Shown: positions 8,295 to 18,038, counted from the stretch's first letter. The stretch: DNA of 29,386 nt from an uncultured Saprospirales bacterium (GCA_938008535.1 CALLKF010000189.1:1-29386); one strand, 5' to 3'. A program made the numbers and translations. Notes: a model not told the origin generated them from the sequence alone.

Positions 8295-9488
8295 TTATTT
8301 CTTCGGATATGCAATATAATGTTTCACTACAGGATTGGAAAGTGAGCGAATATTCCATTGCTCCGTGATATCGGTGATTTCTTTTATGGAATTATCTTTA
8401 AATTTAATGTAGATATTGTCTTTCTTTGGATTGTAAGCGTTGTTTTCAGCGGTTCCTTTTAACACTAAAAACTGCATCTCATCTTCTGAATATTTTTCTT
8501 TAAGTGCGTTGTATTTTTCGTTTACTTTATCTTCTTCTAAAAATTCTATCTTAAATAATTTACGATTGATGATTGCTGTAGAAAGCGTTTTTAAAATAGC
8601 ATCATCGCTGATCATCCAATATTTTAGTGCTTGCATTACATCCGTATCATCTAACAAAACAAATTTATCTAAGTGGTTTTCAAAATCTGTTTCCGTTATT
8701 TCATTTCTTAAAAAGAAAAATAAATTTTCGGAAATAGAATTCGATGTATCGATATTCTGATACACTTTTTTAGCACGAAGAATAGCATTTTTTAACATCA
8801 AATCTGCTACTAAACTGGTTTTATGCAAATACACTTGCCAATACATTAATCTGCGCGCCACCAAAAATTTTTCGATAGAATAAATTCCTTTTTCTTCTAC
8901 TACAATATTATCATCATGCACGTCTAACATATTGATAATTCTATCGTAGCCAACCACACCTTCACTTACACCACTGTAAAACGAATCACGATTTAAATAG
9001 TCTAATCTATCCATATCTAATTGTCCGGAAACCAATTGATACAAGAATTTTTTAGGGTATTGATTGGTGAAAATTTGTATTGCAATATCAATTGGCTTGC
9101 CAAATTCTTTATGTAACTGCTGCATCAGCAACATTGAAATATATTCGTGTTCTATGTTCACTAAAATACTTTCTAACGCATGTGAAAACGGACCATGACC
9201 AACATCGTGCATCAAAATTGCTAACACGGCTGCCTGCGATTCTTCTTCTGTAATTTCATGACCTTTTGATTTTAAAACTTCTAAACTTTTATACATCAAA
9301 TGCATGGCACCTAATGAATGATGAAAACGCGAATGTGTGGCGCCTGGATATACTAACGAGCTTAATCCTAATTGCTGAATGCGTCGTAAACGTTGAAAAT
9401 ATGGATGCTCAATAACATCAAACACAGTATCATAAGGAATGGAAATAAAACCATACACAGGATCGTTAAATATTTTTCGTTTGTTCAT
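8295..9488 (-). CDS. HD-domain phosphohydrolase (dNTPase-like)
   Basis: 397 residues from the ATG at 9488; an in-frame ATG at 9515 would add nine unconserved residues. Metal-binding HD residues are in THSRFHHSLG and in AILMHDVGHGPFSHALE. FQRLRRIQQLG and YPGATHSR are the classic start of the SAMHD1/dGTPase-like bacterial family. Members hydrolyse dNTPs or related nucleotides, and the exact substrate here is not determinable. It heads the lpx cluster on the minus strand, 65 bp before lpxD, and diverges from porX. Confidence 0.88.
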   Translation of the reverse strand: MNKRKIFNDPVYGFISIPYDTVFDVIEHPYFQRLRRIQQLGLSSLVYPGATHSRFHHSLGAMHLMYKSLEVLKSKGHEITEEESQAAVLAILMHDVGHGPFSHALESILVNIEHEYISMLLMQQLHKEFGKPIDIAIQIFTNQYPKKFLYQLVSGQLDMDRLDYLNRDSFYSGVSEGVVGYDRIINMLDVHDDNIVVEEKGIYSIEKFLVARRLMYWQVYLHKTSLVADLMLKNAILRAKKVYQNIDTSNSISENLFFFLRNEITETDFENHLDKFVLLDDTDVMQALKYWMISDDAILKTLSTAIINRKLFKIEFLEEDKVNEKYNALKEKYSEDEMQFLVLKGTAENNAYNPKKDNIYIKFKDNSIKEITDITEQWNIRSLSNPVVKHYIAYPKK

Positions 9489-9643
9489 GGATTCAATTAT
9501 TGGTCTGGTTAACAACGATTGTTTATAAATTTCACATTATTTAAGAGAATAAATGTATGTATTTTGCAATATAAACGTGTTATTACGTTTGTAAAAATAG
9601 TTAAAAGCTGATACTTATTATCAATAACTAAATAAAGAACAAC

Positions 9644-11200
9644 ATGAACGAAATAAAAATCCTTTGGGCCGATGATGAAATTGATTTACTGAAACCACAA
9701 ATTCTTTTTTTAGAACAAAAAGGATATACTGTAGAGCCAGTTAGCAATGGACACGATGCTTTAGATAAATTTAAAAACTTTCATTACGATTTGATTTTTT
9801 TAGATGAACACATGCCTGGAATTTCTGGCTTGGAAACGTTGGCACGTATAAAAGCTATTAACAAAGATGTACCAGTAGTGATGATTACCAAAAATGAAGA
9901 AGAAAATATTATGGAAGAAGCAATCGGCTCGCAGATTGCTGATTATTTAATTAAACCAGTTCGTCCAAATCAAATTTTATTATCTATAAAAAAACTAACA
10001 GAAAACAAACGCTTAGTTTCTGAAAAGACTTCAACTAGTTACCGACAAGAATTCCAGAATATCAGCATGGAATTAAACAATGTAAATGATCATTTTGAAT
10101 GGGCCGAGCTCTATAAAAAATTAATTTATTGGGAATTGGAATTAGAGAAAGCTGACAATCCAGATATGAAGAATATTTTGGATATGCAGAAAGCTGAAGC
10201 TAATAAAGAGTTCTTTAAATTTGTTACTAAAAATTATTTAAAATGGCTGAAAGAGCCAGCAAAAGAAAGCACTCCAACCTTATCGCATACTTTATTTAAA
10301 AACAAAATCATTCCAAATATTGATGGTGATTGTCCAACATTTTTTATCTTAATTGACAACTTGCGCTACGACCATTATCGCATGATTGAAAGTATGCTAA
10401 AAGAAGATTTTAGAAAAGTAAGTGAAGATTATTTTTATGCCATTTTACCAACCACAACACAATATTCTCGAAATGCTATTTTCTCTGGTTTGATGCCTTC
10501 TGAAATTGACAAGAAATATCCAGACAAATGGTTTTATGATGATGAAAATGCAGGTAAAAATTTACACGAAGAATTTTTCATGAATGAACAATTTAAACGT
10601 TTTGGAATTGATTTAAAAACAAGTTATACTAAAATCACCAACCATCAAGCAGGCAAAGTTTTAGAAGATACTATTTTGAATTTAATGAATAACACTTTCA
10701 ATGTTATTGTGTATAATTTCGTAGATATGTTGTCACACGCGCGAACAGAAATGGAAGTTTTAAAAGAATTGGCAAGTGATGAAGCTGCATATCGTTCGTT
10801 GACGATGTCGTGGTTCGACCACTCACCTTTGTTTAATGCCATTCAAAAATTAAAAGAGAAAAAAGTACGCATCATTATTTCATCAGATCATGGAACGATG
10901 CGTGTTCAAAATCCATCTAAAATAATTGGAGACAAAGCAACGACTACGAATTTGCGTTATAAAACTGGTAAAAATTTAAATTTCAATGAAAAAGAAGTTT
11001 TCTATATAAAAAATCCAGAAGAAGCATTTTTACCAAAATCAAATTTGAGTTCATCGTATGTTTTTGCAAAAGAAGATTACTATTTTTGCTATCCAAATAA
11101 TTACAATCACTTTGTAAATTATTACAGAAATACGTTCCAACATGGTGGTGTATCTATAGAAGAAATGATAGTTCCAGTAGTAGTTTTTGAAAGCAAATAA
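9644..11200 (+). CDS. porX: PorX: response regulator with PglZ/alkaline-phosphatase-like output domain
   Basis: 518-residue regulator of the type IX secretion system. The receiver domain (1-115) has the acidic pair Asp 10/11, phosphoacceptor Asp 54 (IFLDEHMPG) and Lys 104 (IKPVRP). A helical linker (about 125-215) leads to a PglZ domain of the alkaline phosphatase superfamily. Its metal-site motifs are ILIDNLRYDH (Asp 238), the nucleophile region PTTTQYSRN (Thr 271/272) and ISSDHGT. In Porphyromonas and Flavobacterium the partner kinase is PorY, and PorX controls T9SS genes. Neither PorY nor T9SS structural genes are in this window. It is followed by tsaE and an ald-like gene, an association I recall from other Bacteroidota. 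Confidence 0.93.
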   Translation: MNEIKILWADDEIDLLKPQILFLEQKGYTVEPVSNGHDALDKFKNFHYDLIFLDEHMPGISGLETLARIKAINKDVPVVMITKNEEENIMEEAIGSQIADYLIKPVRPNQILLSIKKLTENKRLVSEKTSTSYRQEFQNISMELNNVNDHFEWAELYKKLIYWELELEKADNPDMKNILDMQKAEANKEFFKFVTKNYLKWLKEPAKESTPTLSHTLFKNKIIPNIDGDCPTFFILIDNLRYDHYRMIESMLKEDFRKVSEDYFYAILPTTTQYSRNAIFSGLMPSEIDKKYPDKWFYDDENAGKNLHEEFFMNEQFKRFGIDLKTSYTKITNHQAGKVLEDTILNLMNNTFNVIVYNFVDMLSHARTEMEVLKELASDEAAYRSLTMSWFDHSPLFNAIQKLKEKKVRIIISSDHGTMRVQNPSKIIGDKATTTNLRYKTGKNLNFNEKEVFYIKNPEEAFLPKSNLSSSYVFAKEDYYFCYPNNYNHFVNYYRNTFQHGGVSIEEMIVPVVVFESK

Positions 11201-11334
11201 AATAGTAAATAGAACACTGATTTAATTGATTGTTATGATGATGATAATTTTGTTAATTTGATTTATTCTTTTTGAATTAAAAAATATTGCTGCTTTAGAA
11301 CAATGATTTAGCTTATTAAATTGATTAAAATAAA

Positions 11335-11751
11335 ATGAATTTCACTATTAAAAGTATTGCAGAATTAAATCCAATTGTTGATGAAATTATACAACTATCA
11401 AAATCACATGCTGTGTTTTGTTTCTATGGAAATTTAGGTGCAGGCAAAACAACTTTAATAAAATTAATTTGCGAGCATTTAAAAGTAATTGATTCTATAT
11501 CTTCGCCAACGTATCCAATTATTAATGAATACAAAACTACAGATAACAAAATCATTTATCACATTGATTTGTATCGATTGAAATCTATTGAAGAAGCCAT
11601 GAATATTGGTATCGAAGATTATTTATTTTCTGATCATTTATGTTTTATTGAATGGCCTGATAATTTCGAAAGTATTCTTCCTGATAATCATATTAAAATA
11701 AAAATTACTAAATTTGATGATTACAGAGAAATTGTAATTAGTAATAAATAA
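11335..11751 (+). CDS. tsaE: tRNA threonylcarbamoyladenosine biosynthesis ATPase
   Basis: 138-residue small P-loop ATPase that cycles the TsaB-TsaD complex in t6A37 tRNA modification. The Walker A motif is GNLGAGKTT (32-40). SSPTYPIINEY, YHIDLYRL and IEWPDNF are family-typical blocks. It lies 134 bp after porX in a gap where I see no clear signal beyond a possible TAATTTTG box at 11244-11251. It is 40 bp before the ald-like gene, with the whole of that gap made of a heptad repeat. Confidence 0.93.
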   Translation: MNFTIKSIAELNPIVDEIIQLSKSHAVFCFYGNLGAGKTTLIKLICEHLKVIDSISSPTYPIINEYKTTDNKIIYHIDLYRLKSIEEAMNIGIEDYLFSDHLCFIEWPDNFESILPDNHIKIKITKFDDYREIVISNK

Positions 11752-11755
11752 ATTT

Positions 11756-11790
11756 ACTTACGACTTTTGACTCACGACTTACGACTATTC
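11756..11790 (+). repeat. 7-bp tandem repeat tract filling the tsaE-ald gap
   Basis: Five consecutive heptads read ACTTACG, ACTTTTG, ACTCACG, ACTTACG and ACTATTC, ending 1 bp before the ATG at 11792. The 15-mer TGACTCACGACTTAC (11768-11782) recurs exactly at 25937-25951 on the other strand. The consensus is ACTYACR. Confidence 0.8.
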
Positions 11791-11791
11791 T

Positions 11792-13003
11792 ATGGAATCT
11801 ATCATTGGAAAATTTAAAACAGATTATTCTTTATACACTAAAGAAGTTTTAGCGGACATTCAAAACGCTAAGAAGTCTTTATACATTGGCATTCCAAAAG
11901 AAACTGATTACCAGGAAAAACGTGTTCCATTAACACCAAACTCTGTGGCAGCACTCGTAAATTATGGATTTCGTGTAGTTGTAGAAAAAGATGCTGGCGA
12001 AAATTCTAATTTCACAAACGAAGAATATGTGCAAGCTGGTGCTGATATTGTGTATACAAAAGAAGATGTTTTTAAAGCAGTAACGATCATAAAATCTGGC
12101 CCAATTAATCCAGCAGAAATACGATTATTACAAAACAATCAAACCATTTTCTCACCTATTTTATTGCCAAATCAAACAAAATCAAATTTTAAAAGTTTGA
12201 TGGAAAAACGTGTAACTGCCATTGCTTATGAATATGTAAAAGGCGATTACAATACATATCCATTCATGCGTTCCATGAGCGAAATTGCAGGAAATTATGC
12301 TATAATTGTTGCTGCAAAATATTTGAGTAATGAATATGGAAAAGGTATTTTGCTTGGTGGAATTGCTGGACAACCACCAGCAAAAGTATTGATTTTAGGT
12401 GCTGGTACCGTTGGCGAAGCCGCAGCAAAATCTGCATTAGCGCTTGGTGCTTCTATTCAGGTTTTCGATGATAATATTTTTCGTTTATCGCGTTTACAGA
12501 AAGATTTAGGAAACAAAATTTATACTTCTGTTATTGATCCGATTAATTTGGCGAAAAATATTGCTCGATCGCATGTAGTGATTGGCGCATTGAAACCGAA
12601 AAACGGAAAAACGCCTTGCGTGGTGACTGAAGATATGGTGCGTTCGATGAAAAAAGATTCTGTAATTATTGATGTAAGTATAGATAATGGTGGTTGTTTT
12701 GAAACATCACAAGTAACCAACCACGATGAACCCATTTTTACCAAACATGATGTAATACACTATTGTGTACCCAATATTGCATCCAATGTATCACGCACAG
12801 CAAGTTATGCATTAAGTAATATCTTATCACCTATCTTGAAAAATGCAGCAAATGCTGGTAGTTTGGAAAGTTTAATTAAAATCGATAATGGTATCTTGCA
12901 CGGAACCTATTTATATAAAGGTGCGTTGACTAAAGATTTTATCGCAAAAAAATTCGATTTAAAATTTACAGATTTAGAACTTTTACTGAGCGCAGATTTT
13001 TAA
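11792..13003 (+). CDS. Alanine dehydrogenase-like NAD(H)-binding protein
   Basis: 403 residues, about 30 longer at the N-terminus than typical alanine dehydrogenase. The Ald/PntA N-terminal domain is seen in GIPKETDYQEKRVPLTP (Arg 44 aligns with the substrate-binding Arg 15). The Rossmann domain contains LILGAGTVG (201-209), and DVSIDNGG keeps the catalytic Asp 270 equivalent. But the segment FSPILLP (120-126) aligns with FTYLHLA of true Ald, so the conserved His 96 is Leu 124. The pyruvate-binding Lys is off by one (Lys 101). Canonical alanine deamination is therefore not assured; the NAD(P) transhydrogenase alpha subunit also lacks this His. It is adjacent to porX-tsaE. Confidence 0.8.
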   Translation: MESIIGKFKTDYSLYTKEVLADIQNAKKSLYIGIPKETDYQEKRVPLTPNSVAALVNYGFRVVVEKDAGENSNFTNEEYVQAGADIVYTKEDVFKAVTIIKSGPINPAEIRLLQNNQTIFSPILLPNQTKSNFKSLMEKRVTAIAYEYVKGDYNTYPFMRSMSEIAGNYAIIVAAKYLSNEYGKGILLGGIAGQPPAKVLILGAGTVGEAAAKSALALGASIQVFDDNIFRLSRLQKDLGNKIYTSVIDPINLAKNIARSHVVIGALKPKNGKTPCVVTEDMVRSMKKDSVIIDVSIDNGGCFETSQVTNHDEPIFTKHDVIHYCVPNIASNVSRTASYALSNILSPILKNAANAGSLESLIKIDNGILHGTYLYKGALTKDFIAKKFDLKFTDLELLLSADF

Positions 13004-13087
13004 CATAAATATCATCTTATAAGCAGTAGCTAAATGTGTAATATTAATAATTTATATCTATATTGGTGAACTAAAAAACTTATAGCT

Positions 13088-15079
13088 ATGAATTATTCTT
13101 TTAAAAAAGCAATTTGCTTTTTACTCTTTATTTCTACTTTTTTAATTAAAACACTAGAAGCCAATTCATCAGAATCACTGGAAGTGAAACATTTTGATGA
13201 TTTAAATTCAAGTTTATCTTCAGATGTTTCTAACAAGTTGATTTCCACAAAATCAACTAGTATAAAATATAGTTCACTTTTTGGTAAGAATAATGGTTCT
13301 ATTTCGATAAGAAATAAAAAGAACGAGAGCGATTCTGGAAAATTAGCTACTACTACATTTGAAAATGCATTAGCTATAAATTCTACAAATTATCCAGCAC
13401 CTACTTCTAAAAATACTGTTTATGAATTGCTAACTAAAAAAAATGGAAAAGAAACTTTTGCTGAAATTGCATTTTTAGACGCAAATACTGTTGTTACGCT
13501 TTCATTTAATAAAAAAGATGCAACGCTACTGTTTATTGATATCAGCAATAACCAAATGAATGTAACAGCTAAAATAAATGTGCCAGTTTGTAAAACAAAT
13601 ACTTCAAACACAAAAGAGTTTTTTTATGTTGATGCTGAAGCACATCAGGTGGTGATACCTGTAAATAAAGGAAAAGAATACATCGCAAAAAATGGAGAAT
13701 TAAGTTGGAAAAAAAATAAAACGTACATTCCTGGTATTTGGATTATTCAGACAATTAAGAATGATGAGAAAAAATGGAGTTTTAACAATGCATCAATACA
13801 TGTAAACTATTTTTATTCAACTGAATTAGCAGCAAAAGGTAAAAATGCCTTTAAAATTCAAACTGCACATGCTGATAATGTTGGAAATATCTGGATGAGT
13901 TTTTCACAAGGAATTGTTGGTGTTTTAGAAAATGTTTCAAAAAATGAAAAAGCTCAATATACAAATGAAATTAAACTACACAATTTCAATAAAGATTATA
14001 GCTGGTATGATGCCATGAAAAAAGATTATTCTACATTATTGTACGAAGATTTAAAGTCAACTGTAAATCCAGATGAAAATGATACCACAAATTTGCAAAA
14101 AAGATACTTTCAAAATCCGCAGGCATTTAGTGCTGCTTATTTAGAAAACGCAAAATATACAAACTATTCAAATATTCTAAGAGAAAAAAACAATGAATTA
14201 GATTCTAATGCATACTATGAAAATGCTGAAAGTTTAAATCAATTTGTGCATTTAGAATTAGACGATCCAACTTCAAAAATGAAAAAGAAAATTGTAAATT
14301 ATTTTGGATTCGAAATCAAACAATTTCAAACAGTTCAAAATAATATTACAACTGACCTTGATGGTGCTGTATACATCACCACAAATTTAGGTTTGCATAA
14401 ATTAATATTTGATAAAAAATCAAACAGCATTCAAACGAAATGGTCATTGCCTTATAAAAATAGCTTTATTAAAGAAACAGGAAATAAAGTAGCAAGCAGT
14501 CAAACAACACCAACTTACATTGCAGAAAAAAATGAAATCGTTTTTTGCGACAATGCATTTCCAGTTAAAAATTTAATGATTTTAGATGCAGCAACTGGAA
14601 CCGTAAAAAATAAATTTAAACTCTTTGAATATGCAGTTGGTAGTGCTTGTGAAAATGCGGTAACTTACAGCAATAACACAATTTTAGTAAGTAACACATT
14701 TGGAAATATCGAAAACGGTTATGCAGCTAAAGGAATTATGAGATTCAACTGCAACGAAACCGGAACTTGGCAACAAGATTACGATTGGAACAAATTGCAT
14801 GTAAATACGCTTTGTAATACAGCTTCTGTAAAAATTTCTGCTGCTGATGAAAAAGCATATATCTACCAAAACGTTGACAATTCAACTAATTGGCAAATTA
14901 ATGCAATCACTTTGAATAAATCAACAGAATTCAATAAAATTAATTATTCATTACTGCCAATATTTGATAAATCTGCTAAAATAAATTTAAATAATAGCAA
15001 AAGTAATATAGCTATTGGTGCAAGAAAAAACTTATTTATCGGAACTTCTAATGGTTTATTGAGAATTGTGAGTGAGTAA
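13088..15079 (+). CDS. Secreted propeller-like protein, function unknown
   Basis: 663 residues with an N-terminal Sec-type signal (hydrophobic FLLFISTFLI, cleavage likely after LEA near residue 25). The mature part is rich in Asn, Lys and Thr. It contains segments like those of beta-propeller blades: VGNIWMSFSQGIVGV, LDGAVYITTNLGLHKL, and near the C-terminus KNLFIGTSNGLLRI. The first two resemble blades of two-component-regulator propellers. No catalytic motif, lipobox or clear T9SS sorting domain was seen. Its stop lies 2 bp from the stop of the convergent MBL gene. Periplasmic or outer-surface location is inferred. Confidence 0.7.
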   Translation: MNYSFKKAICFLLFISTFLIKTLEANSSESLEVKHFDDLNSSLSSDVSNKLISTKSTSIKYSSLFGKNNGSISIRNKKNESDSGKLATTTFENALAINSTNYPAPTSKNTVYELLTKKNGKETFAEIAFLDANTVVTLSFNKKDATLLFIDISNNQMNVTAKINVPVCKTNTSNTKEFFYVDAEAHQVVIPVNKGKEYIAKNGELSWKKNKTYIPGIWIIQTIKNDEKKWSFNNASIHVNYFYSTELAAKGKNAFKIQTAHADNVGNIWMSFSQGIVGVLENVSKNEKAQYTNEIKLHNFNKDYSWYDAMKKDYSTLLYEDLKSTVNPDENDTTNLQKRYFQNPQAFSAAYLENAKYTNYSNILREKNNELDSNAYYENAESLNQFVHLELDDPTSKMKKKIVNYFGFEIKQFQTVQNNITTDLDGAVYITTNLGLHKLIFDKKSNSIQTKWSLPYKNSFIKETGNKVASSQTTPTYIAEKNEIVFCDNAFPVKNLMILDAATGTVKNKFKLFEYAVGSACENAVTYSNNTILVSNTFGNIENGYAAKGIMRFNCNETGTWQQDYDWNKLHVNTLCNTASVKISAADEKAYIYQNVDNSTNWQINAITLNKSTEFNKINYSLLPIFDKSAKINLNNSKSNIAIGARKNLFIGTSNGLLRIVSE

Positions 15080-15081
15080 GT

Positions 15082-15918
15082 TTATTTAGCAATTTTATTT
15101 TTCTTCAAATCTTTAATTACACTTTTCACCATGTTTTCAGCGGTGAAATTTCCAAAGGTAATTACTTTGTAAAACATGTTTTCTTTGTTACCCATTTTTG
15201 CAAAAATTTCTGAAGAAGAATGACCTTGTTCTCTATATTTAATAACGGTTCCAACAAATTCTTCAAAAAAATTCAGTTTATTCTGTAAACGTTTTTTGCC
15301 ATTTTCCGTTTTTGGATTATGCGAACAAAACAACACATCAAAATCTAATTGCAGTAGCTTTTTTAGTGAATCCATTTGAATAAAAATACTTTCGTAAGGT
15401 GCGAAATATTTTATTTTATCAGCAACATACAAATCACCAGAAAACAAATAGCCATGTTTTTCTTCATAATAACAATAATGATCATTGCAATGGCCTGGTG
15501 TGAAAATTGGTTGTAAACTATAGTTTTTTGTTTCAATCAAATCCGTTTCCAAAAGTGGTTTTAAATGTGCTTTTTCAACATCACCATTCATCAGTTTTCC
15601 TAATACAGAAACACTGAAACCTTTTTTTAAAATTCGCACCGTTTCTGGATGAGCATAGGTATCAACATTTAATTCTTTCATTAAGAAAGCAACATTTCCA
15701 GAATGGTCTTCATGATGATGCGTTAAAATAATTTTAGAAATCTCGTGTTCTTTTGCAACCTTCAAAATATTTTCACGGTTAAAACGCTGAGCAGTATCAA
15801 TCAATAAATCATCTAATACAAATGCATAAACAGTTTGCACATTACTACCTAAACGATAAACACTAAAGCGATAGTAGTTTACGTCTTCAAATGTATAATT
15901 AAATTTACGAACTGCCAT
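15082..15918 (-). CDS. Metallo-beta-lactamase fold hydrolase
   Basis: 278 residues, no signal peptide, so cytosolic. The metal-binding HxHxDH motif is HHHEDH (His 67, His 69, Asp 71, His 72), followed by the PGHCNDH and SGDLYVAD ligands. Such proteins hydrolyse thioesters, lactones or other esters; the general sequence resembles glyoxalase II/YcbL-type enzymes. The substrate cannot be assigned. It is convergent with the propeller-like gene and divergent from the repetitive membrane protein gene. The 229-bp upstream gap shows only a 12-bp palindrome (AACAAATTTGTT, 15965-15976). Confidence 0.85.
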   Translation of the reverse strand: MAVRKFNYTFEDVNYYRFSVYRLGSNVQTVYAFVLDDLLIDTAQRFNRENILKVAKEHEISKIILTHHHEDHSGNVAFLMKELNVDTYAHPETVRILKKGFSVSVLGKLMNGDVEKAHLKPLLETDLIETKNYSLQPIFTPGHCNDHYCYYEEKHGYLFSGDLYVADKIKYFAPYESIFIQMDSLKKLLQLDFDVLFCSHNPKTENGKKRLQNKLNFFEEFVGTVIKYREQGHSSSEIFAKMGNKENMFYKVITFGNFTAENMVKSVIKDLKKNKIAK

Positions 15919-16147
15919 TTTGTAAAATTATTTTTTTACTTCTTAAAATTACTTTACTAAAGCAAACAAATTTGTTGTGAAACATTTCTATATTGTTAAA
16001 TAAATAAGACACAATGAAATGAGCATGAGTGTTCGCATACCAAACAGCAATGATTATTTGCGAAACGTGGTTCTATGACACAAAAATTATAAATGAATAG
16101 CTGTCATAAATTCCATCTGCTCTATTAAAATCAATAAAAATAAACAG

Positions 16148-17044
16148 ATGAAAAAAGGATTTATTTTAGCTGGTGTAGTTGGTGGAATTACAGCAGCATT
16201 GTTAATCGGTGCATTTTGGTTTATAAAAAACGCAGTACTTGCCATGAATATTGATAAACCAGTTTCAATTTCTGTAACGGATAAAGTACCATTGTCTGTT
16301 AAAGTAGATAGCACCATTGGTATAAAGTTAGAAGATGAATTACGTACCAAAATAAATGTAACCGATGCGTTAGAAATCGACATGAATGAATTGTTAGATG
16401 TACCATTAAAGATGAATTTGACGGTTCCTTTAAATACAGATGTTTTTATGGATCAGGTATTGCATTTAGAATTTGATTTACCTGTTGATATCAAACTCGA
16501 CCAAACGGAAATGCCTTTACAAAATTTAGTGATTCCATTCAATAAAAAATTAAATATCAATGATTCGCTGGCAGTTGATTTTTCGATACCATTAGATACT
16601 AAAATCAGAACCAATTTTAAACACTTTTTCAATTTATCATTGCCAGTAAAAGCACAAATTCCGGTGAAGGTAAATATTCCAATTAATCAACCTTTACAAG
16701 TAAACGATACGATTATTTTAAATGCGCAAGATTACAATATTCCATTAAAAACTACGATACCTGTGAAAGCCGAAGTGCCCATAAAACAATTGGTTCATAT
16801 ACAAGGAACCTTGCAAGTACCTGTTTCGCAAATGGTTCAAATTCCATTAAAAAAAGTAATTCATGCACCTGTTACGAAACCATTTCATGCCAATGTAACT
16901 GCTGAGAACAACAACATAACAACAAGTTTTAATACTAATTTAAATGCAACGGCAAGTTTTACGCAACCATTGCGTGTTACTAAAATGGATTCTTTAAGAA
17001 TTGATGCAGATAAAGTAAAAATCAGCATTAAAAAGAAAAAATAA
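16148..17044 (+). CDS. Membrane-anchored repetitive beta-type protein, function unknown
   Basis: 298 residues. Residues 1-30 (KKGFILAGVVGGITAAL onward) form one N-terminal transmembrane helix with a lysine start, so the rest is likely periplasmic. The remainder is a monotonous chain of short beta-like segments with alternating hydrophobic residues and recurring Pro: VPLKMNLTVPLNTDV, LPVDIKLD, LPVKAQIPVKVNIPIN, IPVKAEVPIKQ. There is no Cys and no catalytic signature. The C-terminus is a basic IKIS-like tail ending in four Lys. The regularity suggests a long beta ladder or scaffold rather than an enzyme. It converges on the lipase gene with 7 bp between the stops. Confidence 0.7.
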   Translation: MKKGFILAGVVGGITAALLIGAFWFIKNAVLAMNIDKPVSISVTDKVPLSVKVDSTIGIKLEDELRTKINVTDALEIDMNELLDVPLKMNLTVPLNTDVFMDQVLHLEFDLPVDIKLDQTEMPLQNLVIPFNKKLNINDSLAVDFSIPLDTKIRTNFKHFFNLSLPVKAQIPVKVNIPINQPLQVNDTIILNAQDYNIPLKTTIPVKAEVPIKQLVHIQGTLQVPVSQMVQIPLKKVIHAPVTKPFHANVTAENNNITTSFNTNLNATASFTQPLRVTKMDSLRIDADKVKISIKKKK

Positions 17045-17051
17045 GCAGTAA

Positions 17052-18032
17052 TTATTTACGCTTTGGTGGCTCTGGAACTGCATCAGATTTATTACATTTA
17101 AAAAAATAATTCTGATAAAGCGCATTGCAATATTCAGCTAAATCATGTCGTTTTACTTTCCCGAAATTATAGTAAATCTTACAAACGTTTACTTCTACAT
17201 CATTAATCATTATACTGTCGCTCTTGGTAATATTATAGGTACTTCCAACATGCTGATATCGACCACAAATTCCTTTATCTTTTTCTGGACAAAACATGCG
17301 ATGAAAACTTTGCGTTGGCGGCAACATTGGAATCAAATCATTTTTGTTGACGTACCGAAAAGTTGGAATTTGCTGTTGCTCATAATATTCGGCAAAGCGT
17401 TCACCACCAACTCGTGGATTAGCATATGTGTAAACGCCAAATGGTTGCAGTTGATGCAAGCTAAAATCTAAAGCTGCTAAAACAGCTAGTGCACCACCTA
17501 AACTATGACCTGTTATCAATATTTTTTGTTGATTGGTTTGATGCAATTTTATTGTTTTTAACAAGGTATCTTCCACACTTACATACGATTTCCAAAACCC
17601 AGAATGCACATATGTATTATTAAACGATGCAATTGGTATCATTTTACATTTTGCATCGGTTAGCAGCCAATCTTTTTTAGTATTCAGAAAACCACCATTT
17701 GTTTCAGAGCCACGAAATATGATAATTATTTTAGAAGAATCACTCATCACTACTAAATTGGTACTGGTAGTATCGTTATTTATAAATGAAAATTGTTGCA
17801 TTCCATACGAAGCAAATTTTTCTGTAAATGTTGCTCGAAAAGCACTGTCATCATTATATTTTTGCACACCAATTAAATCTGGAAAAATATAGTAATTACA
17901 AAGCATCAACAAATAAGCATTGGTGTCGCAATGTGTTGTATTATTGGTGTTTAAACAATTGAAGTATTTAGTTTGAGAATAAACAGAAATACTATAAATT
18001 AGGAAAAGGGTAAGTGATAATTTTTTAAACAT
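17052..18032 (-). CDS. Secreted class 3 lipase
   Basis: 326 residues with an N-terminal signal (FLIYSISVYSQ, cleavage near residue 19). The alpha/beta-hydrolase nucleophile is ITGHSLGGALAVL (Ser 177). The catalytic Asp is likely in YVNKNDLIPMLP (about 231) and the oxyanion region in IIFRGSE (105-111). The pattern fits the lipase class 3/fungal-type triacylglycerol lipase family, acting on extracellular or periplasmic lipids. Several Cys (FNCLN, CKM, FCPEKDKGICG) could form disulfides. It is 6 bp downstream of the aminotransferase gene on the minus strand, so probably in one transcript despite unrelated function. Confidence 0.87.
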   Translation of the reverse strand: MFKKLSLTLFLIYSISVYSQTKYFNCLNTNNTTHCDTNAYLLMLCNYYIFPDLIGVQKYNDDSAFRATFTEKFASYGMQQFSFINNDTTSTNLVVMSDSSKIIIIFRGSETNGGFLNTKKDWLLTDAKCKMIPIASFNNTYVHSGFWKSYVSVEDTLLKTIKLHQTNQQKILITGHSLGGALAVLAALDFSLHQLQPFGVYTYANPRVGGERFAEYYEQQQIPTFRYVNKNDLIPMLPPTQSFHRMFCPEKDKGICGRYQHVGSTYNITKSDSIMINDVEVNVCKIYYNFGKVKRHDLAEYCNALYQNYFFKCNKSDAVPEPPKRK

Positions 18033-18038
18033 AATAAT

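Noticed and set aside
13088..15079. T9SS C-terminal sorting domain on the propeller-like protein
   Set aside because: The C-terminus ends in a propeller-like strand (FIGTSNGLLRIV) and lacks the usual conserved CTD pattern.
15965..15976. AACAAATTTGTT palindrome upstream of the MBL gene as an operator
   Set aside because: Twelve A/T-rich bases occur by chance easily and no half-site repetition or nearby promoter box supports it.
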